Assembly (NCBI GenBank): GCA_905201285.1
Contig: CAJKNM010000062.1
Coordinates: forward strand, 1-9,717
Origin: an uncultured Eubacteriales bacterium
GTDB taxonomy: Bacteria; Bacillota; Clostridia; Monoglobales; Monoglobaceae
Length of the DNA stretch: 9,717 nucleotides
Direction of reading: 5' to 3'
Positions within the stretch are counted from its first letter, which is position 1; each line of letters starts with the position of its first letter. Both the position numbers and the translations under genes were made by a program. The notes below the pieces were generated by a model, which saw nothing but the letters and a program-made list of their open reading frames with translations, had not been told where the DNA came from and did no database searches. Below, one piece after another: positions 1-5,664 of the stretch.

Positions 1-757
1 TTTCTGAGTCCTTAATGGTATTTTTGCGCGGAAGATGAGCGGTCAGCATATAAATCTGAGCGGCCTTTTCGACTGTTTCGATAAGACCGAATGTCTCATC
101 GAGATCCTTTCCCGCACCGTAAATCCCGTGCATTCCCCATACAACGAGGCGGAATTCCTTCATTTTTTCGGCGGTCGCCATACCGATTTCATTTGTTCCG
201 CAAAGCATCCAGGGAAGAACGCCGATTCCATCGGGAAATACAACTATACATTCGGTGCACATTTCCCACAGAGTATGAGTGAACTTCTTTTCATCCAATT
301 CGTGAACGTAGTTCATAGCGAGGGTGTTTGTCGGATGCGAATGCATTATAACTCTGTTTTCGGGGTCAACCGAGAGCCTTGCCATATGGCTCATAAGATG
401 AGAGGGGAGCTCGCTTGTGAACCTTCCGCCGTCGGAATATCCCCAAAGAAGCTCGGCGGTTGTTCCGTCCTCGGCTATACGGATGATACCCAGATTGTTT
501 TCGGGGTCGCCCTCTACATTTTTGAAGTATTTTCCCGTTCCGGTAACAAGAAAATACTTTCCTATAAGGCTGTCGGCCCGGAATCCTGTCGGAATGGTGC
601 GAATAACCTTTTTTGTGTCAATATACTCTGATACCTCAGATTCGTCAAGAAGCAGGCTGATATTTCCGCCGTTGCGTTCGTCCCAGCCTAAACGATACAT
701 ATTAGATGCGGTACTGCACATCTTTTTTAAAAACGGTGCTGTTGAAATGTCTTTCAT
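1..757 (-). CDS. rhaD: L-rhamnulose-1-phosphate aldolase, 3' end cut by window edge
   Basis: Class II (zinc) aldolase that cleaves L-rhamnulose 1-phosphate to dihydroxyacetone phosphate and L-lactaldehyde in the cytoplasm, the last step of the rhamnose pathway. Translating the minus strand from the ATG at 757-755 gives 252 uninterrupted codons before the left edge; E. coli RhaD has 274 residues, so only about 20 are missing. The start MKDIST leads to GWDERNGGN at residues 24-32, the phosphate-binding glycine loop of this family. TSELPSH places the catalytic glutamate at E116, and HSH (H139, H141) with H210 in WGMHG supply the three zinc ligands, one or two residues from their E. coli positions. 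TECIVVFPDG and LDETFGLI are further family signatures. The start overlaps the rhaA stop by four bases (ATGA), with GGAGG just upstream inside rhaA, so translation is probably coupled. Identification is firm; only the far C-terminus is unseen. Confidence 0.96.
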   Translation of the reverse strand, partial: MKDISTAPFLKKMCSTASNMYRLGWDERNGGNISLLLDESEVSEYIDTKKVIRTIPTGFRADSLIGKYFLVTGTGKYFKNVEGDPENNLGIIRIAEDGTTAELLWGYSDGGRFTSELPSHLMSHMARLSVDPENRVIMHSHPTNTLAMNYVHELDEKKFTHTLWEMCTECIVVFPDGIGVLPWMLCGTNEIGMATAEKMKEFRLVVWGMHGIYGAGKDLDETFGLIETVEKAAQIYMLTAHLPRKNTIKDSE

Positions 758-1986
758 TTTCTTTCCTCCAATACATTTTTTTCATATGCTTTTACCTCGC
801 TGAGATAGTCAACGCTGACATTCTCGCGATTTAAGTATTCTTCCCATATATCGCCGAAAGGCATAGTTTTGAGCTCTTCACTTCTAACCATAAGCGAGGT
901 GAAGTCGGAACTGTCCTGAAGCTCTTTTAATGACGAAGGCTCAAGCAGAGCGTAAAGAAGAGCCTTCTGAACGCTTCTTCCGCCGGTGATCCACGCCGAG
1001 ATACGGTTGATTGACGCATCAAAGTAATCCGTCGCTATAAACACTCTGTCGAGTGCGTCGGCACGAATGATTTCCTTTGCGATTTCCCGGGTTTCATCAT
1101 CGAAGAGAACAACATGGTCGCTGTCCCAGCGAACGGGGCGGGTGATGTGCAGAGCCAGAGTGTCGTTAAATAGCAGGACTGACGAAATCTTGTCGGACAC
1201 GACTTCTGTCGGGTGGTAGTGGCCGTTGTCCATAAGCGGAGTAATACCCTTTTTAGCCGCATAGGTAAGGCAGAATTCCGACGAACCTACAGTGTATGAT
1301 TCAAGGCCGATTCCGAACACCTTTGATTCAAGGCACGGAAAGACCTTAGTCTTGTCATACGGCACGGAAAGTATCTCATCGAGAGATTTTTTGAATCTTG
1401 CACGGGGGCCGAGTCTGTCTGCCGGAATGTCCTTATAGCCGTCGGGAATCCAAATATTCATAACACAGGGGACACCCGTCTCGTTTGCGAAATATTCAGA
1501 TATTTCAATACAGCGTTTTCCGTGTTCAACCCAGAATTTTCTAACTGTTTCATCGGGCGATGACAGGGTCAGATTATCCTTAACCATTGGATGTGAGAAG
1601 AAGGTCGGGTTAAAGTCAAGACCCATATTTCTTTCCTTGGCAAACTTGACCCATTTTTCAAAATGCTTGGGTTGAATCTTATCTCTGTCAACGTGATCAC
1701 CGTCGAATATTGCATAGCAAGCGTGAAGATTCAGCTTTTTCTTGCCGGGTATAAGACTGAACGCCTTGTCGATGTCCGCCATAAGCTCTTCAGGGGTTGT
1801 TGCCTTTCCGGGATAGTTACCGGTTGCCTGGATTCCGCCCGAGAGCGCATCGGTGCTGTCAAAGCCGCCGACATCGTCGCCCTGCCAGCAATGAATCGAT
1901 ACCGAAATATCTTTCAGGGTGTCTAAGGCTTTTTCGGTGTCAACACCGATTTTTGCGTATTTTTCCTTTGCGCTTTGATAACTCAT
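754..1986 (-). CDS. rhaA: L-rhamnose isomerase
   Basis: Cytoplasmic metal-dependent aldose-ketose isomerase converting L-rhamnose to L-rhamnulose, the first step of the pathway. The protein has 410 residues against 419 in E. coli. All metal-site residues known from the E. coli enzyme are present at a constant offset of 14: E220 (CLESK), D253 and H256 (DNGHYHP), H280 (LHITRP), D288 and D290 (RWDSDH) and D320 (ATDYFDAS). SIHCWQGDDVGGFD near residues 30-43 and LNLHACY near 85-91 are also typical of RhaA, and the (beta/alpha)8 barrel appears complete. The ATG at 1986-1984 has GGAGG about ten bases upstream, and it overlaps the rhaB stop by four bases. The stop likewise overlaps the rhaD start. 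The gene is the middle member of rhaBAD and depends on the promoter upstream of rhaB; I see no internal promoter. Confidence 0.98.
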   Translation of the reverse strand: MSYQSAKEKYAKIGVDTEKALDTLKDISVSIHCWQGDDVGGFDSTDALSGGIQATGNYPGKATTPEELMADIDKAFSLIPGKKKLNLHACYAIFDGDHVDRDKIQPKHFEKWVKFAKERNMGLDFNPTFFSHPMVKDNLTLSSPDETVRKFWVEHGKRCIEISEYFANETGVPCVMNIWIPDGYKDIPADRLGPRARFKKSLDEILSVPYDKTKVFPCLESKVFGIGLESYTVGSSEFCLTYAAKKGITPLMDNGHYHPTEVVSDKISSVLLFNDTLALHITRPVRWDSDHVVLFDDETREIAKEIIRADALDRVFIATDYFDASINRISAWITGGRSVQKALLYALLEPSSLKELQDSSDFTSLMVRSEELKTMPFGDIWEEYLNRENVSVDYLSEVKAYEKNVLEERK

Positions 1987-3359
1987 ATTTCAATTTCCTC
2001 CATATCAAATGAATTTTTAATGAGGGCTCGTGCCTCGGTTAAATTTTTGCATTGTTTTAAATAGATAAGCTGAGAAATCAGATTTCCTGCTGCGGTGGCC
2101 TCAACCGGCCCGGCGACAACTCTTTTCCCGGTGTATTTCGCGGTAAGCTCGTTGAGATAGCTGTCTTTTGAACCGCCGCCGACTATGTGAATGTCGCCGA
2201 CCGTTCTTCCGGTCAGACCTTCGATTTCCGAAACGGCATTTTTATATGAACGAGCAAGAGAGTGGTACACGCTTGAAAGGACACTTTCGAGCCGCATATC
2301 GGGGTCGCCGAAGTATGTTCTGATTGCTTCAATCATATTGTCGGGTGCGGAAAATAACTTGTCATTTACATCAAAATATTTATAATCGGAGCAATCTCTC
2401 GACATAAACATCATCTCGTCATACGAGAGTGAACGATTCAAGTCCTTTCGGATATTCTGAAGAAACCACATTCCGATATAGTTCTTTAAAAAGCGAAAAC
2501 GGTATTCTATTCCGCCCTCGTTGGTGAAATTTGCTTTTTGGGTTTCCTCATTAATAAACGGGGCCTTGCTTTCCATACCGATAAGGCTCCAGGTTCCGGA
2601 CGATACGTATAAATCACCGTCATTTAAAGGGGTGGCCGCGACTGCGCTTGCTGTGTCGTGGCTTGGGGCGAAGATAACCGTGCTGTCAAAGCCGGCGTAC
2701 TCACGCATTTCGTCAGTGAAACTTCCTATAACGCTTGCCGGAGGGTTCAACTCTTTAAACAGACGTTTCGGAAGGCCGAGTTCGCCTATAATGACATTGT
2801 CCCATTCCTTGGACGCGGCGTTTACCATTCCTGTTGTTGAGGCATTGGTGTATTCGTTTTTGATAACGCCGGTCAGACGGTATGAAAGATAGTCGGGTAT
2901 CATCAGATAATATTCGGCCTTGTCGAGCTTCCCCGATAATTTGTCGGCGTACAGCTGATACACGGTGTTAAAGCTCATCTTTTGGATTCCGGTACGTTCA
3001 TAGAGTATGTTTTGGGGAATAATCGCCTCAACCTTGCTGACGACCGCGTCGGTTCTGCTGTCGCGGTAGCAGAAGGCAGGGGCAAGCTCGTTTTTGTCTT
3101 TGTCGAGGAGGACATAATCCACACCCCACGTGTCTATGGCGATTGTCTCGGGAATCTTTTCAAGCTCCGTACATTTTTTTATTCCGGCCTTGACCTCGGC
3201 GAAGAGCCTATCGAGATTCCAGCAGAGAGAACCGTTGCGGATCTCAAAGCCGTTGTCGAAACGGTAGATTTCTTCAAAAACGATACGTCCGTTTTCGATA
3301 TGGCCGAGTATATGCCTGCCGCTTGATGCGCCTATGTCTATGGCCAAGCAATATGTCAT
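1983..3359 (-). CDS. rhaB: L-rhamnulokinase
   Basis: FGGY-family sugar kinase that phosphorylates L-rhamnulose with ATP to L-rhamnulose 1-phosphate. It has 458 residues, somewhat shorter than the 489 of E. coli RhaB. The N-terminal actin-like domain opens with AIDIGASSGR (6-15), the phosphate-1 loop. DTWGVDYVLLD (76-86) and CYRDSRT (97-103) are sugar-binding segments typical of rhamnulokinases. SHDTASAV (233-240) carries the expected catalytic base D235. SSGTWSLIG (253-261) and VGGGSKD (393-399) form the C-terminal nucleotide-binding part. The ATG at 3359-3357 has AAGGAAG about seven bases upstream. It is the first gene of the operon, and its stop overlaps the rhaA start (ATGA). The gene order kinase-isomerase-aldolase is the same as in E. 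coli rhaBAD. Rhamnulokinase rather than another FGGY kinase is certain from the neighbours. Confidence 0.97.
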   Translation of the reverse strand: MTYCLAIDIGASSGRHILGHIENGRIVFEEIYRFDNGFEIRNGSLCWNLDRLFAEVKAGIKKCTELEKIPETIAIDTWGVDYVLLDKDKNELAPAFCYRDSRTDAVVSKVEAIIPQNILYERTGIQKMSFNTVYQLYADKLSGKLDKAEYYLMIPDYLSYRLTGVIKNEYTNASTTGMVNAASKEWDNVIIGELGLPKRLFKELNPPASVIGSFTDEMREYAGFDSTVIFAPSHDTASAVAATPLNDGDLYVSSGTWSLIGMESKAPFINEETQKANFTNEGGIEYRFRFLKNYIGMWFLQNIRKDLNRSLSYDEMMFMSRDCSDYKYFDVNDKLFSAPDNMIEAIRTYFGDPDMRLESVLSSVYHSLARSYKNAVSEIEGLTGRTVGDIHIVGGGSKDSYLNELTAKYTGKRVVAGPVEATAAGNLISQLIYLKQCKNLTEARALIKNSFDMEEIEI

Positions 3360-3371
3360 TTAATCACTTCC

Positions 3372-3425
3372 TTATTATTCTTATTATTCTTATTATTTTG
3401 ATTATCCTGATTATCTTGATTATAT
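3372..3425. repeat. Six tandem 9-bp units in the rhaBAD promoter and leader
   Basis: On the plus strand the units are TTATTATTC, TTATTATTC, TTATTATTT, TGATTATCC, TGATTATCT and TGATTATAT, six consecutive 9-mers without gaps. They form two subfamilies: three TTATTATT-type units near rhaB and three TGATTAT-type units near the promoter. On the rhaB strand every unit contains ATAAT, and the outermost unit supplies the TATAAT -10 box. The other five would lie mostly in the transcribed 5' leader, ending just before the ribosome binding site. The 9-bp spacing and unit boundaries are read directly; any function or copy-number variation is inference. This is too short and spacer-free to be a CRISPR array. 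Confidence 0.9.
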
Positions 3426-3447
3426 CAAGGGAAATAACAAATTTCAA
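3419..3447 (-). promoter_or_regulatory. Predicted sigma-A promoter of rhaBAD
   Basis: On the minus strand TTGAAA (3447-3442) and a perfect TATAAT (3424-3419) are 17 bases apart, and TGA precedes the -10 box (extended -10). Transcription would start near 3412, giving a leader of about 53 bases made mainly of the 9-bp repeats. The -35 box overlaps the left arm of the inverted repeat at 3446-3476, consistent with control by the divergent AraC-type regulator. Confidence 0.8.
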
Positions 3448-3476
3448 GGACGGTGTTTTGTGAAAAAAGTGTCCTT
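3446..3476. promoter_or_regulatory. Candidate regulator operator, inverted repeat
   Basis: AAGGAC at 3446-3451 is repeated as GTCCTT at 3471-3476, perfect 6-bp arms separated by 19 bases in the spacer between the divergent rhaB and araC-type genes. The left arm overlaps the rhaB -35 box by two bases, where an AraC/RhaS-type activator commonly contacts DNA next to RNA polymerase. In E. coli the RhaS site at rhaBAD is also an inverted repeat upstream of and overlapping the -35 region (established). That this repeat binds the neighbouring regulator is inference, because short inverted repeats also arise by chance. Confidence 0.45.
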
Positions 3477-3478
3477 AT

Positions 3479-3507
3479 TTGCATTTTACTATTGCTTGTG
3501 ATATAAT
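3479..3507 (+). promoter_or_regulatory. Predicted promoter of the araC-family gene
   Basis: TATAAT at 3502-3507 is preceded by TGA, making an extended -10 element, with a weak -35 match TTGCAT (3479-3484) 17 bases upstream. Transcription would begin near 3514, shortly before the gene start at 3532. It points away from the rhaB promoter, so the two -35 regions face each other across about 30 bases that contain the inverted repeat. Confidence 0.65.
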
Positions 3508-3531
3508 GAGTGCGAAAGGCGTGAGGTTTGA

Positions 3532-4497
3532 ATGAAAAAAGAGATAATCGATAAACTGATTCCGCTGACGGAGGAGGAGAGAAAACTTGTGGACGGGCGA
3601 AAGGAAATTAACCGCGTTCTTTATATGGACAGCAGTAAAAACGTGATAAACAGCAAGAAACTGCTCGAGCAGGGGAAGCTTATCGCGATTCGTCCGCATA
3701 CGCGGTTTGTCCGCTTTCCGCCGCACGTTCACGATTATATCGAGGTTGTGTATATGTGCTGCGGCTCTACAACCCACATAATAAACGGTGATGAAATTAT
3801 ACTTAAAGAGGGCGAGCTGCTTTTTCTGACCGGAAGTGCAACGCAAGAGATTCTTCCTGCAGGGGAGAGGGATATTGCGGTGAATTTTATAATTCTTCCG
3901 CAATTCTTTGACCGGACCCTTGCTATGCTGACAAACGAAGAAACGCCGATAAAGAGCTTTCTTATCGATTGTCTTAAGAGCGAACAGCCGAGTACTCCTT
4001 ATCTTTATTTTAAGGTCAGTGATGTCCTTCCAATTCAGAATCTTGTAGAAAATTTGGTTTGGAATTTGATTTATAAAGAGCCGAACAAGCGGCTTATAAA
4101 TCAAAACACAATGGGGCTTTTGTTCCTGCTTTTATTGAACTATACAGAGAGGCTGGAGTATAAAAACAAGGATGACGAGCTTGTGATAAATGTGCTTAGA
4201 TATATAGAGGAAAATTATGCGGGCGGTTCACTCACCGAGCTGGCGGAAGAGCTTCATTATGAGTTCGCACACCTCTCGCGCGAAATCAAGGTTCGGACGG
4301 GAAAAACGTATACGCGGCTTGTGCAGGAGCGGCGGCTCTCACAGGCAGAGTTTCTCATAAAAAATTCAAATTTGAAGATAGCTGAGATTGCCGGACAGAT
4401 AGGCTATGATAATATCAGTTACTTCCATCGGATATTTAACAAGGCATACGGAATGTCACCGAAGAAATATCGCGACAGATGCAGAAATCAGGCATAA
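3532..4497 (+). CDS. AraC-family regulator with cupin domain, likely rhamnose-responsive
   Basis: Transcription factor of 321 residues with the usual two-part AraC/XylS design. Residues about 50-110 form a cupin-like sugar-sensing domain (RFPPHVHDYIEVVY with H65, H67 and E71, then INGDEIILKEGELLFL). Residues about 215-315 hold two helix-turn-helix units: SLTELAEELHYEFAHLSREIK (from 233) and the second at 282-305, ending in the family signature YFHRIFNKAYGMSPKKYR. The ATG at 3532 has GAGG five bases upstream. It is divergent from rhaBAD and shares its 172-bp control region, so activation of rhaBAD in response to L-rhamnose, like RhaS in E. coli, is the simplest inference. The ligand cannot be read from the sequence, so no rhaS or rhaR symbol is given. 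The next gene, an AEC transporter, has its own promoter and may be unrelated. Confidence 0.9.
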   Translation: MKKEIIDKLIPLTEEERKLVDGRKEINRVLYMDSSKNVINSKKLLEQGKLIAIRPHTRFVRFPPHVHDYIEVVYMCCGSTTHIINGDEIILKEGELLFLTGSATQEILPAGERDIAVNFIILPQFFDRTLAMLTNEETPIKSFLIDCLKSEQPSTPYLYFKVSDVLPIQNLVENLVWNLIYKEPNKRLINQNTMGLLFLLLLNYTERLEYKNKDDELVINVLRYIEENYAGGSLTELAEELHYEFAHLSREIKVRTGKTYTRLVQERRLSQAEFLIKNSNLKIAEIAGQIGYDNISYFHRIFNKAYGMSPKKYRDRCRNQA

Positions 4498-4594
4498 TAT
4501 ATTTGGAATAAAGTGAAAAACACAATTAAGCCGCCGGGCTATTCGTATAAATTTATAAATAATGCAGAAAATGGAATAAAAAAGACTGTTTTTA

Positions 4595-4623
4595 TTGAAT
4601 TTTTCCGAATGGTTTGATATTAT
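4595..4623 (+). promoter_or_regulatory. Predicted promoter of the AEC transporter gene
   Basis: TTGAAT (4595-4600) and TATTAT (4618-4623) are separated by 17 bases, with TGA before the -10 box. Transcription would start near 4630, about 38 bases before the UUG start. An AT-only stem, AATAAAAA (4575-4582) pairing with TTTTTATT (4589-4596), abuts the -35 box, and a 12-bp palindrome TATAAATTTATA sits at 4546-4557. Their roles, if any, are unknown. The rest of the 4498-4667 gap shows no riboswitch or RNA gene that I recognise. Confidence 0.65.
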
Positions 4624-4667
4624 ATGAATGTTGTATTAAGAATAATTGGTTTTGAGGGGTATTTGTT

Positions 4668-5591
4668 TTGATTGAGTATTTTTTAACGGTTGGCGGACAG
4701 ATTGTTGTAATGTTTTTAATGGTTGTTGTCGGTTATGCGATGTACAAGCACGGGATGCTGACCGAAAGAGGAACTAAGGATATGTCGGTGCTGCTTTTAA
4801 AAGTGGTGACACCGATAATTTTAATGTCGTCGTTTCAGCGTGCCTTTGAGCCTGAGCTGTTTTTCAGGTGGCTTGGTATGTTCGGGATTTCGGCGCTTAC
4901 CTATGCGATTTCGATTGTGATTTCGATTATTGCGTATAGGGGTGATAAGGCAAGGGCGGAGGATAAAATGTGTATCTTCCTGCCGAATAACGGATTTTTG
5001 GCGTTTCCGCTGATGCAGGCCCTTGCGGGAGAGCACGGAATTTTCTTCGGGGCGACAAATGTTGTATTGCTGACTATTCTTCAATGGACATACGGTTTGA
5101 AGCTTTTGAAACCGAATGAAAAGATTTCGGCAAAAAAGATTTTATTTAATCCGGGAATGATTGGCGTTGTTCTCGGCCTTCTTCTGTTCTTTTCGCCGGT
5201 TAAGCTTCCGAAGTATGTTTTCGGGGCGGTTGAATCGCTTGCGTCGCTCAATACGCCGCTTGCTATGATAGTTCTCGGCGGCCTGCTGGCGCAGACCGAC
5301 CTTAAAGAGGCATTATCAGAGCCGAGCTTTTATAAGCTGTCGGCAATTAAGCTTTTGCTTGTTCCGGCAGTGATGCTTCCTATAATAAAATTTATTCCGA
5401 TGACTGAGAGCATGAGACTTGTTGCGTTCATCTGTTCGGTCACCCCGGCCGCAACCGCTGTAAGTATGATGGCTCAGCTATGCGGTGGTGATTATCGCCG
5501 GGCCGCGGCCGCGGTTGTGATAACAACAATTCTTTCGGCGTTTACCATGCCGGTCATACTGGCGATAGGCAAGGTAGTTCTCGGCTACTAA
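4668..5591 (+). CDS. AEC-family (auxin efflux carrier-type) membrane transporter
   Basis: Predicted inner-membrane permease of 307 residues from the AEC family (Mem_trans domain), which in bacteria includes malate, malonate and other carboxylate or amino-acid carriers. About eight to ten hydrophobic segments are visible, for example residues 8-26, 40-54, 68-90, 103-120, 126-142, 162-176, 196-208, 225-243, 250-270 and 279-300. The family signature NNGFLAFPL is at 107-115, and ITP-type helix breaks occur at VVTPIIL (46-52) and SVTPAATA (257-264). The start is taken as TTG at 4668 because GAGGGG lies eight bases before it and no ATG is better placed; the next internal methionine codons would remove part of the first membrane helix. 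It is monocistronic by its own promoter and that of lepA downstream. The substrate cannot be assigned, and a role in rhamnose or lactaldehyde metabolism is only a possibility from proximity. Confidence 0.88.
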   Translation: MIEYFLTVGGQIVVMFLMVVVGYAMYKHGMLTERGTKDMSVLLLKVVTPIILMSSFQRAFEPELFFRWLGMFGISALTYAISIVISIIAYRGDKARAEDKMCIFLPNNGFLAFPLMQALAGEHGIFFGATNVVLLTILQWTYGLKLLKPNEKISAKKILFNPGMIGVVLGLLLFFSPVKLPKYVFGAVESLASLNTPLAMIVLGGLLAQTDLKEALSEPSFYKLSAIKLLLVPAVMLPIIKFIPMTESMRLVAFICSVTPAATAVSMMAQLCGGDYRRAAAAVVITTILSAFTMPVILAIGKVVLGY

Positions 5592-5599
5592 AATATGTC

Positions 5600-5628
5600 T
5601 TGAAAATACCTTGGCTTTATGATAAAAT
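5600..5628 (+). promoter_or_regulatory. Predicted promoter of lepA-hemW-hslO
   Basis: TTGAAA (5600-5605) and TAAAAT (5623-5628) lie 17 bases apart, with TGA before the -10 box. The expected start near 5635 leaves a leader of about 30 bases ending in a strong AGGAGG (5652-5657), seven bases before the lepA ATG. The promoter starts only nine bases after the stop codon of the AEC gene. Confidence 0.75.
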
Positions 5629-5664
5629 ACTATAAGACAACGGATTGATTTAGGAGGAAGAACG

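Noticed and set aside
35..631. Long open frame of 198 codons on the plus strand at the left end
   Set aside because: It is antisense to rhaD, whose minus-strand translation matches the family at every catalytic residue. The plus-strand product resembles no family I know and has no ribosome binding site.
3372..3425. Possible CRISPR array
   Set aside because: The units are only 9 bp and directly adjacent, with no spacers and no cas genes nearby.
3458..3501. Direct repeat TTGTGA at 3458-3463 and 3496-3501 as AraC-type half-sites
   Set aside because: Only six bases match and the second copy is explained by the extended -10 region of the araC-type promoter; flanking similarity is poor.
3475..4104. 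209-codon open frame on the minus strand
   Set aside because: It lies antisense inside the AraC-type gene, is rich in basic and aromatic residues typical of shadow frames, and runs into the divergent promoter region.
4529..4540. Possible terminator AGCC-GCCG-GGCT after the araC-type gene
   Set aside because: Only four base pairs and no T-run follows, so it is too weak to call.
4498..4667. Possible riboswitch or small RNA before the AEC gene
   Set aside because: Most of the gap lies upstream of the predicted promoter, the leader is only about 38 bases, and no known aptamer motif is visible.
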